Source: CAYNJG01 sp964397295 (GTDB taxonomy: Bacteria > Planctomycetota > Planctomycetia > Pirellulales > Pirellulaceae). Taken from it: a DNA stretch of 64,000 nt. Where the stretch lies: NCBI GenBank assembly GCA_964397295.1, contig CAYNJG010000008.1:6191-70190 (forward strand), given 5' to 3'. The translations under genes and the position numbers were made by a program. The notes beneath the pieces are model-generated. The model ran no database searches. It was given only the letters and a program-made list of their open reading frames with translations, and had not been told where the DNA came from. Positions 1 to 9,105 of this stretch are shown here, piece after piece; position 1 is the stretch's first letter; the number at the start of each line of letters is the position of its first letter.

Positions 1-3000
1 CGGCGCTTGCAGCAGAATCGCCTCCATCGGGAGCGGCTTCGAGCGGCCCGTCGGTTCCGTCCATTTGGCCAGCGATTCATCCGCGATTGGTCGAGCTGAT
101 TAAATCACACAAGTCCACGATGATCTTCGTCAACAGTCGTCGTCTTGCCGAGCGACTTTCAGCGGCAATCAACGAGTTGTCCGAAGAAGAACTGGCGATG
201 GCTCACCATGGTTCGATCGCGAAAGATATGCGATTGATGATCGAAGACCGTTTGAAGCGAGGTCAACTGCCCGCGATCATTGCGACGTCATCGTTGGAGC
301 TCGGCATCGATATGGGTGCGGTGGACCTTGTGATTCAAATTGAAGCTCCACCAACAATTGCATCCGGAATCCAACGTATTGGCCGCGCGGGACACCAAGT
401 CGGCGCCGTTTCAGAGGGTGTGATCTTTCCGAAATTTCGCGGAGATTTGCTTTCGTGCAGTGCGGCCACAGAAAAGATGTACGTTGGCGAAGTCGAAGAG
501 ACTTTCTATCCGCGAAATCCGCTGGACGTGATGGCTCAGCAAATCGTCGCGATGGTTGCGTTAGAATCCAAGTCGGTTGACGAGGTCTATGCGACGATCA
601 AGCAGGCGGCTCCGTTCAACGAGTTGCCTCGTACGGCATTCGAAAACGTCCTCGACCTTTTGTCCGGTCGCTATCCATCAGACGAATTTTCGGAACTTCG
701 TCCTCGGATCAATTGGGATCGCATCAAAGGCGAGCTTGCACCACGAAAAGGTACGCAGCGACTTGCGATTCTGAACGCGGGAACGATTCCCGATCGCGGG
801 CTGTACGGCGTGTTCCTTGTGGGGGACGGATCGGCGAGCAGTCGAGTTGGCGAACTCGATGAAGAGATGGTTTTTGAAACGCGTCCCGGCGATGTGTTCT
901 TGCTGGGTGCTTCCAGTTGGCGAGTACTGGAGATCACTCACGATCGAGTCCTTGTGACTCCAGCGCCAGGCGAGCCGGGGCGCATGCCGTTTTGGCGCGG
1001 CGATGGTCCAGGTCGTCCACTCGATTTCGGCAAAGCGATCGGTGCACTCACGCGACGCCTCTTGAGCACGGGTAGAAAGAAGGCAGAAGAAAAGCTTGTC
1101 GATGCCCACGCGCTGGAACCGCGAGCGGCGAAGAACTTGATGGACTATTTGAAAGATCAAGTCGAAGCCACTGGTGACGTGCCGAGCGACAAGACTATCG
1201 TCATTGAATCGTTTCTGGATGAGGTGGGTGATTGGCGAGTTGCCATCCTAACGCCGTTCGGTGCGCGAATTCACGCTCCCTGGGCAATGGCGGTAATGAG
1301 CAAGATCCAAGAAGACTATGACGACGAAGTGGACATGGTCTGGACGGATGATGGAATCATGTTTCGCATGGTTAGCAGTGATAATCCGCCGTCGCTGGAT
1401 GTGTTGCTTCCCAGGTCCGAGAACATTGAGGAAACGGTTACTAATCAGTTGGGCGGAACTGCACTTTTCGCGGCCCGTTTTCGGGAGAATGCAGCACGTG
1501 CATTGTTACTGCCGAGACAGAATCCCGGGCGACGAACGCCACTTTGGGTCCAGCGTCGCAAATCAGCGGACTTGTTGAAGGTAGCATCGCAGTTCCGAAA
1601 TTTTCCAATTCTGCTGGAAACGTATCGCGAATGCCTTCGCGACGTATTCGATATTCGCGGGCTCAGCACGATTCTGCAAGACATCGAACGACGAGTTGTG
1701 AGTGTCCGCTGCGTCGAGACTCGTACGCCTTCTCCTTTCGCATCGACATTGCTCTTCACGTACACCGCAAATTTTCTATACGACAGTGACGCCCCTCTAG
1801 CCGAACGTCGCGCAAGATCGTTGGCTCTTGACTATAGCCAGTTGAAAGAACTATTGGGTGACGCTGGGCTACGCGAGTTGCTAGAAGCTGACGTGGTTGA
1901 TGAAGTGGCATTGCAACTTCAGCGACTGAACTCGAAGTATCCAGCCAAGAACGCAGATGCTGTGCATGAGCTATTGCTCAAGTTGGGCGACCTGAGTGGC
2001 GACGAATTGACAGCGCGTTGTGACAACGAATTTGTTGCGAAGTTGGATACGACGCTCGAACAGCTAGAATCCGATCGCCGCATCATTCAGATTCGCGTCG
2101 GTGGTGAAATGCGATTCGCCGCATCAGAAGATGCGGCGCGATTCCGTGACGCCCTGGGCGTGATGCCGCCGCCTGGATTGCCCGATGCATTCATGGAAAC
2201 GGTGAGTAATCCGCTGGGCGATTTGGTTTCTCGCTATGCGCGAACGCACGTTCCGTTTCAGTTGGAAGATGTTGCCGCGCGGTTTAGTCTTGGCAAAGCG
2301 ATCGTTCGGGATGCTCTTCAGGAACTAGCCGCCAAAGATCGTGTGCTTGAAGGCGAGTTTTTGCCGGGTGGACGAGGGCGTGAATGGTGTGATCCAGAAG
2401 TACTTCGCACACTCAAACGAAAATCTCTGGCTCGACTCCGCAAGCAAATCGAGCCTGTTTCGCACGGGGCATTGGCGAGATTTCTGCCGATGTGGCAATC
2501 GATTGCAAATCCACGGCGAGGTTTGGACGGCTTGCTAGACGTCATCGAACAGCTGCAAGGCGTTGCGTTGCCGGCTTCGACGCTTGAACAAGAGATTTTG
2601 CCTATGCGAGTACGAGATTTCAAAGTCAGTGACTTGGATGAATTGTGTTCGGCGGGCGAGGTTGTCTGGCGGGGCTTCGACTCGTCGGGTAAGGGTGATA
2701 GTCGCATTGGTCTTTATCTTGCCGACAACTACCTTTCGCTTTGCCGCGACATTGAAACTGTTGAAGGCGAATTGCACGACCAGATTCGCGAACTACTGGC
2801 GGAGCGAGGAGCTTTGTTTTTCGATGACGTGGCTAAGTCACTTGGCGGTTTTCGCAACGACGCGTTCAATGCACTTTGGGATTTGGTATGGGCCGGCGAA
2901 GTGACCAACGACACGCTGGCTCCATTGCGTTCTTTGCGTCGCGCGACAGGAAAACAAAAGAGTCGTACAGGTCGACGCACAAGTCAGCGCGGTCGAGTGT

Positions 3001-3719
3001 TTCGATCTCGGCGCGCCGCAAAGACACCGGGTTCCGATGGTCGCTGGTCCTTGTTGGTTGCGCCCGGCACGGAATTGCCCACGACGACAGAGCGTCAAAT
3101 GGCATTGGCGACGCAACTCATTGAGCGATACGGTGTGCTGACTCGCGAGATGGTTGCTAGTGAAGGCGTAGTGGGCGGTTTCTCTGGTATTTATCCCATT
3201 TTGAAAGCGATGGAAGAAGCTGGTCGCATTCGTCGTGGTTACTTCGTCGCCGGCCTTGGTGCGGCGCAGTTCGCGGCTGCCGGAGCCGAAGATCGCTTGC
3301 GCGACAGTGACCGAATTGCAGAATCGGATCCAGACGAAAATGACGAAGACATATTGATTCTCGCGGCAACTGATCCGGCGAACCCGTATGGCTCGGCATT
3401 GCGTTGGCCGGAATCTGCTTGCGGTACGCGGCCGCAACGAATCGCTGGAGCGCGAGTCATTCAATATGGCGGTGAGTTGTTAGGTTACCTTGGTCGAACT
3501 GGGCAGTCGTTACTTACGTTTTTGCCACCGGATGAACCAGAGCGTTCGAATTCGATTACAAATCTGATGGCCGGATTATTGAAGCTTTCGAAAGACGGCG
3601 AAGTTATATACTTCGTTAAAGTTGACGGTGTTGCACCGCGCGATTCAACGATCAACGAGGCCCTCGTCGACGCCGGGTTTATTCCATCGGCAAAAGGGTA
3701 TCAGCTTCGAGCAAAGTAG
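1..3719 (+). CDS. Lhr-type DEAD/DEAH-box helicase, 5'-truncated by the window edge
   Basis: Large ATP-dependent helicase of the Lhr (long helicase related) family, used in nucleic acid repair and processing in the cytoplasm. The reading frame is open from the first base, so the N-terminal RecA domain with the Walker motifs lies outside the window. What remains starts at the linker into the second RecA domain (IWPAIHPRL, then MIFVNSRRLAERLSAAI), followed by SSLELGIDMG and the motif VI region IQRIGRAGHQVG. About 1,000 residues of Lhr-specific C-terminal domains follow, with winged-helix and DUF4635-like regions that I can only place by length. A basic stretch near residues 955-980 (KQKSRTGRRTSQRGR) is low complexity. 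The family usually runs about 1,400-1,600 residues, which fits an N-terminus of some 300 residues lost to the edge. The family call is firm; the substrate is not known. Confidence 0.9.
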   Translation, partial: ALAAESPPSGAASSGPSVPSIWPAIHPRLVELIKSHKSTMIFVNSRRLAERLSAAINELSEEELAMAHHGSIAKDMRLMIEDRLKRGQLPAIIATSSLELGIDMGAVDLVIQIEAPPTIASGIQRIGRAGHQVGAVSEGVIFPKFRGDLLSCSAATEKMYVGEVEETFYPRNPLDVMAQQIVAMVALESKSVDEVYATIKQAAPFNELPRTAFENVLDLLSGRYPSDEFSELRPRINWDRIKGELAPRKGTQRLAILNAGTIPDRGLYGVFLVGDGSASSRVGELDEEMVFETRPGDVFLLGASSWRVLEITHDRVLVTPAPGEPGRMPFWRGDGPGRPLDFGKAIGALTRRLLSTGRKKAEEKLVDAHALEPRAAKNLMDYLKDQVEATGDVPSDKTIVIESFLDEVGDWRVAILTPFGARIHAPWAMAVMSKIQEDYDDEVDMVWTDDGIMFRMVSSDNPPSLDVLLPRSENIEETVTNQLGGTALFAARFRENAARALLLPRQNPGRRTPLWVQRRKSADLLKVASQFRNFPILLETYRECLRDVFDIRGLSTILQDIERRVVSVRCVETRTPSPFASTLLFTYTANFLYDSDAPLAERRARSLALDYSQLKELLGDAGLRELLEADVVDEVALQLQRLNSKYPAKNADAVHELLLKLGDLSGDELTARCDNEFVAKLDTTLEQLESDRRIIQIRVGGEMRFAASEDAARFRDALGVMPPPGLPDAFMETVSNPLGDLVSRYARTHVPFQLEDVAARFSLGKAIVRDALQELAAKDRVLEGEFLPGGRGREWCDPEVLRTLKRKSLARLRKQIEPVSHGALARFLPMWQSIANPRRGLDGLLDVIEQLQGVALPASTLEQEILPMRVRDFKVSDLDELCSAGEVVWRGFDSSGKGDSRIGLYLADNYLSLCRDIETVEGELHDQIRELLAERGALFFDDVAKSLGGFRNDAFNALWDLVWAGEVTNDTLAPLRSLRRATGKQKSRTGRRTSQRGRVFRSRRAAKTPGSDGRWSLLVAPGTELPTTTERQMALATQLIERYGVLTREMVASEGVVGGFSGIYPILKAMEEAGRIRRGYFVAGLGAAQFAAAGAEDRLRDSDRIAESDPDENDEDILILAATDPANPYGSALRWPESACGTRPQRIAGARVIQYGGELLGYLGRTGQSLLTFLPPDEPERSNSITNLMAGLLKLSKDGEVIYFVKVDGVAPRDSTINEALVDAGFIPSAKGYQLRAK

Positions 3720-3766
3720 CGAACAGTCACGGAGAGCCGCCACCGACTTTGAGGGTTTCCTGGTTT

Positions 3767-3778
3767 CGAAGGCCTTCG
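3767..3778. other. Palindrome downstream of the Lhr-type gene
   Basis: A perfect 12-base palindrome (CGAAGGCCTTCG) lies 48 bases after the Lhr stop codon, flanked by TTCCT and AGGAA arms and followed by a short T run at about 3799. It may terminate the helicase transcript before rplU. The T run is not directly next to the stem, so this is a weak call. Confidence 0.3.
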
Positions 3779-3936
3779 TAGGATCTCAGGAAGCTGCTTT
3801 TTGCGGGTTCTCACCGTCCCACGAGCTGTAGCGTTAACCCTCTACTCATCCGTTCGGGAATCTGCTACTTTACGGGACTCGAATCGAGTCATTTCCTTGA
3901 ACAAGTCGAACAAGCGTTTGCTGAGGCGTTAATCCT

Positions 3937-4248
3937 ATGTATGCCATCATCTCCGATAGCGGTCGTCAATACACGGTCAAAGAAGGCGACGTTCTAACCG
4001 TCGATTATCGCGAGGCAGAAAAAGGTTCGACCATAGACTTCGACAAGGTTTTGGCGGTCTCAGGTGACGCTGGTTTGACAGTCGGTGCACCTCATGTTTC
4101 CGGTGCGAAGGTTTCTGCGGAAGTCATCGGTCCGAAGCTTGGCAAGAAACTCGTCGTACAGAAGATTCGACGACGTAAGAACTCGCGACGCAAGACGGGC
4201 CATCGTCAAATGCATCTCGAAGTCAAGATCGGCAAGATCTCGGGTTAG
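3937..4248 (+). CDS. rplU: 50S ribosomal protein L21
   Basis: A 103-residue L21 protein of the large ribosomal subunit, which binds 23S rRNA. It opens with MYAIISDSGRQYTVKEGD, has the typical central GAPHVSGAKVSAEV stretch, and ends in the basic KIRRRKNSRRKTGHRQ rRNA-binding tail. Its length is normal for the family. In most bacteria rpmA (L27) follows directly, often with obgE. Here the next gene is an unrelated DUF1877 protein, and no L27 reading frame is visible in the 30-base gap or further on in the window. Upstream lie about 217 bases without a gene, which must hold its promoter. I did not see a clear -35/-10 pair there. Confidence 0.96.
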   Translation: MYAIISDSGRQYTVKEGDVLTVDYREAEKGSTIDFDKVLAVSGDAGLTVGAPHVSGAKVSAEVIGPKLGKKLVVQKIRRRKNSRRKTGHRQMHLEVKIGKISG

Positions 4249-4278
4249 ACCCGACGATAGAAAATTCGGGGTCGCGTC

Positions 4279-4872
4279 ATGGGCTTACGGATTTCCTTCA
4301 CCACACTCTCCAACGAAACGATCGCGGAAGCGCTCGGTAGCCCGTCGTCTGTTGAATTCTTGGCCAACCGTTTTGCTGCGCCAGACTTGGCCGAAGGCTG
4401 GATGTCCGGTCTCCTAGCTGGTAAGTCGAAGCAGAAACCGGCTCGTGGAACGCTGAGATTCTTCAAGCCTGGAGTTCGTGCGAACGCTGAAGGCGTGCAC
4501 ATGTCGTTGGGTATGTCTTGGGCTGGATTGAACTACCTGTTGACGAAAGCTCGTGGCAACGTGTGGCCGGCTCACTTTTTGCTAGATGGCGGAACGCTCG
4601 TCAGTTCGGAAGATGACGGGCACACGGTGCGAGTATTGCAATCCGAAGAGGTGAGCAAAGTATCGGAAATGCTATGCAAGTTAAACCATGGGGATCTTGG
4701 GCGGCACTACGACGCCGACAAGATGACCAGTGCGGCAGTTTATCCGAAAGAGCTTTGGAAACGAGAGGAATTCGACGGTTGCCAGTATCTGTTGGACCAC
4801 TTCGATATTCTCCGACGATTCTTGTTCGGCGCCTCAGGAAAAGAACTCGGTTGCCAAGTGCAACTTAGTTAG
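4279..4872 (+). CDS. DUF1877 (YfbM-like) family protein
   Basis: A 197-residue cytoplasmic protein without signal peptide or membrane segment. The central block (GVHMSLGMSWAGLNYLLTKA), the following FLLDGGTLVSSEDDGHTVRVL and the C-terminal YLLDHFDILRRFLFGAS match the order of conserved blocks in the DUF1877/YfbM family, whose function is unknown. Residues 35-60 contain a short basic insert (AGKSKQKPARGTLRFFKPG). It starts 30 bases after rplU and could be read from the same transcript, but I see no functional link to the ribosome. The family assignment rests on remembered family patterns and was not searched. Confidence 0.72.
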   Translation: MGLRISFTTLSNETIAEALGSPSSVEFLANRFAAPDLAEGWMSGLLAGKSKQKPARGTLRFFKPGVRANAEGVHMSLGMSWAGLNYLLTKARGNVWPAHFLLDGGTLVSSEDDGHTVRVLQSEEVSKVSEMLCKLNHGDLGRHYDADKMTSAAVYPKELWKREEFDGCQYLLDHFDILRRFLFGASGKELGCQVQLS

Positions 4873-4960
4873 TCTCGTACCGAGATTATTGCCAAGATCC
4901 TATTCAGCCAAACGAAACGGTTACGTTCTTTCAGTGCCCGTAATCAATCGGAGCGAGCTG

Positions 4961-5811
4961 ATGTCGCACAACCCTCGTCGAGATCTGGGTACGCCCATTT
5001 TTCTCGTTTTCGCTGCCATTTTGATCGGTTGTTGCTTGATGGCTTGGCGATCAATGAGCCTGAGTAGTCAAGCGACGGCGTACCTGCGCGTTGATCGAAA
5101 CGCAGTGGGAGGGACTGCGGTCGACTACATGATCTTCAAGGAGACACAGGGTGCGTTGCTAAAAAGTGAGTATGTCCTCAAAACTGCACTTACCTCTGAC
5201 AGCCTGTCGCGGACGGATATTACATGGCACGAATTGTCCGCGAGTCTTCATGTCCAATCCAGCGAGGACGAGTTGCTTTGTTTGAAACTTCGAGGACGAA
5301 ACAATGAAGAAACGGTAGCGCTCCTCAATGCAGTTTTGGACGCTTACAAAAGCGAAGTCTTAGACAAAGATCGCCTAGAAAAGATGAATCTCCTCGTCAA
5401 GATACGCACGCTATACGAGGAGAAATACAATGAAATGGTGGAAGAGAATGAGGCCGTTAAGTCCAAGTACGCATGGAGGAGCATCGCAGAAGTTGGCGTC
5501 GAGGGCGGCGAAGAACGCCTGAAACTCCACCAAAAGGAGCTGCAGGATCTGAAAAATCAACTCATTGAATTGAAGCAAGATGACCAAAACAAACGGCTGA
5601 AGCGATCGAATTGGTCAACAAATCAATCGCGGAAAAGACATCGAAAATTGAGGATTTCGAGAGTTCTTGGAGAGAGATTGAGACGCATGGCAAGAGGCTG
5701 AGCACCTTGGCAAACGATCTAGCGAGCATCGCCGAAGAAAGAGCAAAACTAGAATCCGAGTTAGAAAGTGCTGGACCCGTAGTGATCATTCAAAAAGCTC
5801 ATCCCAATTAG
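4961..5811 (+). pseudogene. Wzz/chain-length-determinant-like membrane protein, frameshifted
   Basis: The chosen ATG at 4961 is followed by a membrane segment (about residues 11-33, PIFLVFAAILIGCCLMAW). Then comes a periplasmic region resembling Wzz/exopolysaccharide chain-length regulators (IFKETQGALLKSEYVLKTAL; NEETVALLNAVLDAYKSEVL) and a long coiled coil. The frame degenerates into basic, unlike sequence after about 5590 and stops at 5701. The coiled coil continues in the frame one base back (QTAEAIELVNKSIAEKTSKI from 5590) and ends at 5811 with GPVVIIQKAHPN, which resembles the conserved strand just before the second membrane helix of Wzz proteins. That second helix is missing. The reading is one gene of about 283 codons broken by a single-base indel, either a real mutation or a sequencing error. 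No slippery heptamer is present. Polysaccharide partners are not next to it. Confidence 0.6.
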
Positions 5812-6184
5812 GAGACAATCGATATCTGAAAGTGTTTTCCGCAGCCGCTATTCTGTCTTCGCTGTCGTTGCAACTTGCGTCGAAATCTTGCGAGCGAAGA
5901 TTGACATTTTGAACGGCGAAAGTTCAGAAGGTGTTTGCTAAGTAGCAACAATTCGGTCACTTCCCACCGTAAGACGCGGGTGCGCGCCATGACATCCGCA
6001 AGAAGCTGCATGGAGCCGCACTGAATGTCAAAATCGCTATGAGCGGCCGGTAAAATCGACACTTCCCATTTCATCGCATTTTCGAGTTTCCGCATCTCTC
6101 ATCTAAGAGAACATCAACATCTTGCCCGCGACGTAGTTTTTCAGGCAGTCGAGACGGTTTACCCTGGCGATCTGATGTAGCGGA
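5812..6184. other. Gene-free gap (373 bases)
   Basis: No reading frame with family features on either strand. The minus-strand open frame across most of it lacks recognisable motifs and I treat it as chance. The gap must contain the promoter of the GGDEF-EAL gene. I see only a short inverted pair (TGAAC...GTTCA near 5908-5925) and no convincing -35/-10 pair. Confidence 0.5.
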
Positions 6185-8131
6185 ATGCAAACAGTTGAAA
6201 ACCACAATTCGGAGTTTGCGCGCTTTCGCGAAGCCAGGGTGCCGCAAATCATCCTGTTTTGCGTAGTAGCCTGGACAGGTTTTGGACTGTACTATCTGTT
6301 CAACGAGAGATTCCTCGCGGGTGGCCAATGTTTGCTCCAAGGTGCTATTGGAGTATTGCTTGCGCGACAAGCGACGAAGCACGTTGGCCGACGGTTGTTG
6401 ATCGCACGAGTTTATGTTGGACTCGTCCTCGCGGGACTGGTACTCGACTCGTGCGTCAACGGATTGCAATACTCTCTGGCGCCGATCTTCTTTCCTTGCG
6501 CCGTCCTTGTTGCGTCGTTGACCTTTGGAAAAAGGCACGCCTGGAAAATTCTGGGCGCAGTAGTCGTTAGCGTTCTGGCAATTCATTACGTCCTTCCAGT
6601 CCTGCTACCGCCGCAGGCTCCACCACCCCAGCTCGATCGAGTACTTGCCTTACTAACGCTACTGGGCGTCATTGCTTCGTGTACTTACTACGCTGAATCG
6701 AAAACCGAGGTGTTCGCTGAGCAACTTCAGGAGACAACGGACCAGCTTCGAGAACGATCCAGGGAACTAGACACCATTGTCGGACTTGATTCACTTACGT
6801 TGCTAGGAAACCGCCGACGATTTCGTGAAGTTTGCGATGAATATCTGCGGAAGCATCGGCGATTCGGGCTTCTACTTATCGACGTTGACGAGTTTAAGTT
6901 GATCAACGATCGATTTGGACATGCCACTGGAGACGAGGTGCTTTGCAACGTGGGTGATTGCCTGCGAAATGCCGTGGATGAAAGTGACCTGGTCTATCGA
7001 TTGGGAGGAGATGAATTCGTTGTAATCCTTCCCGAGGTGTTGGATTCGAATTCAGATTTCGAAGAAGCTGTATTTCGCAATGCTGAGAAACTACTAAAGG
7101 TCATGGATTCTCAATTCATTGCGTCCGGGGAAATAAGGAAGTTAGGTCTTAGCATAGGGATCTCGTTTTTCCCCAAGCACGCCAGAAGCGTGGATGAGCT
7201 AATGTCCTGCGCCGACCGAGCGATGTACAAAGCAAAGGCTTGCCAATCTGTCGTGGTTTTCGAAACCGAAATGCGTGATGAGATTGAATCGAAACGGCAG
7301 CTTCGTGAAAACCTTGCTGAGGCTATCGCAAATGACGAGTTTTCACTTCGATATCAACCTCAAGTGGAAATCGCGACCAACAAAATCGTTGGCGTTGAGG
7401 CCCTGATTCGCTGGGAGAAAGACGGTGAGACGATCAGCCCAGCCGAATTCATTCCGTGTCTTGAGGAGACCGGAAGAATCATTGATGTAGGTTTGTGGGT
7501 AATTAAAGAAGTATGCCAGCAAATTCGTCAGTGGCACGAAATTGGCTTTCACGTTCGAGTCTCTGTGAATGTGAGCTCGATCCAGATACAGGAAGATGGA
7601 TTTGCTGACGCTGTTGTTGGGATATTAAATGAATTTGGCGTCCCTGCCGAGCTTCTGGACATCGAGATCACCGAGTCGTTGCTGCTCGAAAATGTAGACC
7701 ACTCGAACCGCAACATTGAGAAGCTCGCGAGTGAGGGTGTTTGTTTCAGCATTGACGATTTCGGTACAGGCTATTCATCTCTTGCCTATCTGAAGCAGCT
7801 CTCTATGGATCGCATTAAGATCGACCGATCCTTCATAAAGGATATTCCCGATTCGGAAGATGGATGGATCGCGAAAACCATTATCTCGTTGGCGAAGCAC
7901 CTGGATATGGCGGTTGTTGGCGAAGGTGTCGAGACCGACTATCAACTCGATTTTCTTCGTCAGCATGATTGTGACGAGTTCCAAGGCTACCTATTCAGCA
8001 GGCCGATAACAGCGGAACAGTGTACGCGTCTGCTCGAATCCAACGAGCGTAGATCTGTGTTGGCGATCGCCGATTCAAAGAGCAACAACGACGATCACGC
8101 GGTCGCAGACCTGATGTTAGATCGTGTTTGA
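6185..8131 (+). CDS. Membrane-bound GGDEF-EAL protein (cyclic di-GMP turnover)
   Basis: A 648-residue protein. The N-terminal 160 residues carry several hydrophobic helices and no recognisable ligand-binding domain. A short coiled linker leads to a GGDEF domain (about 195-355, with LTLLGNRRRFREV and RLGGDEFVVIL) and an EAL domain (about 375-625). The GGDEF motif is intact, so diguanylate cyclase activity is possible. The product-inhibition I-site Arg is absent (DESD instead of RxxD before the motif). In the EAL domain all signature positions are visible: EALIRW, NVSS, EITES, DDFGTGYSSL, KIDRSF and EGVET, as expected of an active cyclic di-GMP phosphodiesterase. The protein may therefore be bifunctional or mainly hydrolytic with GTP regulation. 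It stands alone in its orientation and is followed by two hairpins. Confidence 0.93.
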   Translation: MQTVENHNSEFARFREARVPQIILFCVVAWTGFGLYYLFNERFLAGGQCLLQGAIGVLLARQATKHVGRRLLIARVYVGLVLAGLVLDSCVNGLQYSLAPIFFPCAVLVASLTFGKRHAWKILGAVVVSVLAIHYVLPVLLPPQAPPPQLDRVLALLTLLGVIASCTYYAESKTEVFAEQLQETTDQLRERSRELDTIVGLDSLTLLGNRRRFREVCDEYLRKHRRFGLLLIDVDEFKLINDRFGHATGDEVLCNVGDCLRNAVDESDLVYRLGGDEFVVILPEVLDSNSDFEEAVFRNAEKLLKVMDSQFIASGEIRKLGLSIGISFFPKHARSVDELMSCADRAMYKAKACQSVVVFETEMRDEIESKRQLRENLAEAIANDEFSLRYQPQVEIATNKIVGVEALIRWEKDGETISPAEFIPCLEETGRIIDVGLWVIKEVCQQIRQWHEIGFHVRVSVNVSSIQIQEDGFADAVVGILNEFGVPAELLDIEITESLLLENVDHSNRNIEKLASEGVCFSIDDFGTGYSSLAYLKQLSMDRIKIDRSFIKDIPDSEDGWIAKTIISLAKHLDMAVVGEGVETDYQLDFLRQHDCDEFQGYLFSRPITAEQCTRLLESNERRSVLAIADSKSNNDDHAVADLMLDRV

Positions 8132-8180
8132 CCCGTAGAAGTTCAGTCTAAGTGCCGTCTCAAAAATTCAGTACCGGTAG

Positions 8181-8201
8181 CGAAACTCGTCAAGAGTTTT
8201 G
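8181..8201 (+). terminator. Hairpin, probable terminator of the GGDEF-EAL gene
   Basis: Stem CGAAACTC/GAGTTTTG (8 pairs including one G-U) with loop GTCAA, running into GTTTTG. It lies 50 bases after the stop codon, between convergent genes. It is AT-rich for a terminator stem but well placed. Confidence 0.5.
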
Positions 8202-8220
8202 GTTTTGCTGAGTGGACGCT

Positions 8221-8239
8221 GAAAGTCTTTGGGACTTTC
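8221..8239 (-). terminator. Hairpin, probable terminator of the histidine phosphatase gene
   Basis: Perfect 7-base stem GAAAGTC/GACTTTC with a five-base loop, 13 bases beyond the minus-strand gene's stop codon. With the neighbouring hairpin it forms a paired arrangement in a convergent gap. There is no clear U tract on the minus strand, so this is a moderate call. Confidence 0.4.
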
Positions 8240-8252
8240 GTACGCGACGCGC

Positions 8253-8879
8253 CTAATCTAGATGGTTGGTGCAGTTCAACGATTTGGCTCGGAAGTCAGA
8301 TCCGTCGTGCACTAAATAGTTCACGCCCGTATTCGAGTGTTCCAATTCTTCCATGCGCGGGATGCCGTATTCTTTCAATAGCGTCGCCAGCAAGATACGC
8401 AAAAACCGGCCATGAGCCACTACGAGCACTCGCATGCCCGGTGACTTCTCAACGATCCGATCGATTGCAGCGACACCGCGACTTTGTACTTGGCGAAGCG
8501 TTTCACCGTTTTCCACGGCGTAGTCATGTTCACCATCGTGCCAACGCTGCTTCATTTCCTCAAAAGCGGACGAGAGTTCTTCCGACTGGGACTGGCCCTC
8601 GAAGACACCCCACGACATCTCTTCGAGATCCGGGTCTGTGGGAATCTCATCAAAACCAATTGCTTGTGCGACACACTGTGCCGTTTGTAAAGCGCGCCGC
8701 AGCGGACTGCTGTAAATCACGTCTACGGGATCCGCTGCAAAACGTTTGGCAAGCATAGCGGCTTGAGCCAAGCCTGTTTCGTTCAGCGGAGAATTAACGC
8801 CGCGGCCCTGAACGATACCCTGTCGATTGAAATCGGTTTCGCCGTGGCGAACGAGAAAAAGATGTGTCTCAGTATTCAT
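8253..8879 (-). CDS. Histidine phosphatase family protein (phosphoglycerate mutase-like)
   Basis: A 208-residue cytoplasmic phosphatase of the histidine phosphatase superfamily. The N-terminal LFLVRHGETDFN holds the catalytic His in the RHG motif. Other visible family points are SSPLRRALQTAQ, the acidic EMSWGVFEGQ stretch and the second catalytic His in VLVVAHGRFLRIL. The frame is open further upstream, but the added residues resemble nothing in the family, so I start at the Met (8879) seven residues before the RHG motif. A substrate cannot be read from sequence: members act on phosphoglycerate, cobalamin precursors, fructose bisphosphate or phosphoproteins. It stands alone between convergent and divergent neighbours. 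Confidence 0.9.
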   Translation of the reverse strand: MNTETHLFLVRHGETDFNRQGIVQGRGVNSPLNETGLAQAAMLAKRFAADPVDVIYSSPLRRALQTAQCVAQAIGFDEIPTDPDLEEMSWGVFEGQSQSEELSSAFEEMKQRWHDGEHDYAVENGETLRQVQSRGVAAIDRIVEKSPGMRVLVVAHGRFLRILLATLLKEYGIPRMEELEHSNTGVNYLVHDGSDFRAKSLNCTNHLD

Positions 8880-9105
8880 GCCGCCCAGGCTACGATAGAA
8901 GCTTGATGACGAATAGGTCGCTAACTTGCATGACCATAGAAAAAGTTGTTCGCTAGAAATCTCGCGAACCAGAAGCGTCACTGAGTGTCATATGCACTCT
9001 CACGTGAAACGGGTAAAGTTGCGGCTCGATTCAATCGGTCCGCGCCGGTGGAAAGGCGACTTTGCATTTCACAAACTGAGTAACTCACTCTGAACAGCAC
9101 TCCCA

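Noticed and set aside
2838..3464. Minus-strand open frame of 208 codons inside the Lhr-type gene
   Set aside because: No recognisable motif, and it overlaps a long conserved helicase reading frame.
5580..5600. Programmed -1 frameshifting to explain the two frames of the Wzz-like gene
   Set aside because: The site CCAAAACAAACGG does not form a canonical X-XXY-YYZ heptamer in the first frame, and I see no strong stimulatory stem directly after it.
5808..6095. Minus-strand open frame of 95 codons before the GGDEF-EAL gene
   Set aside because: No ribosome binding site or family motif; the region behaves as a plain intergenic gap.
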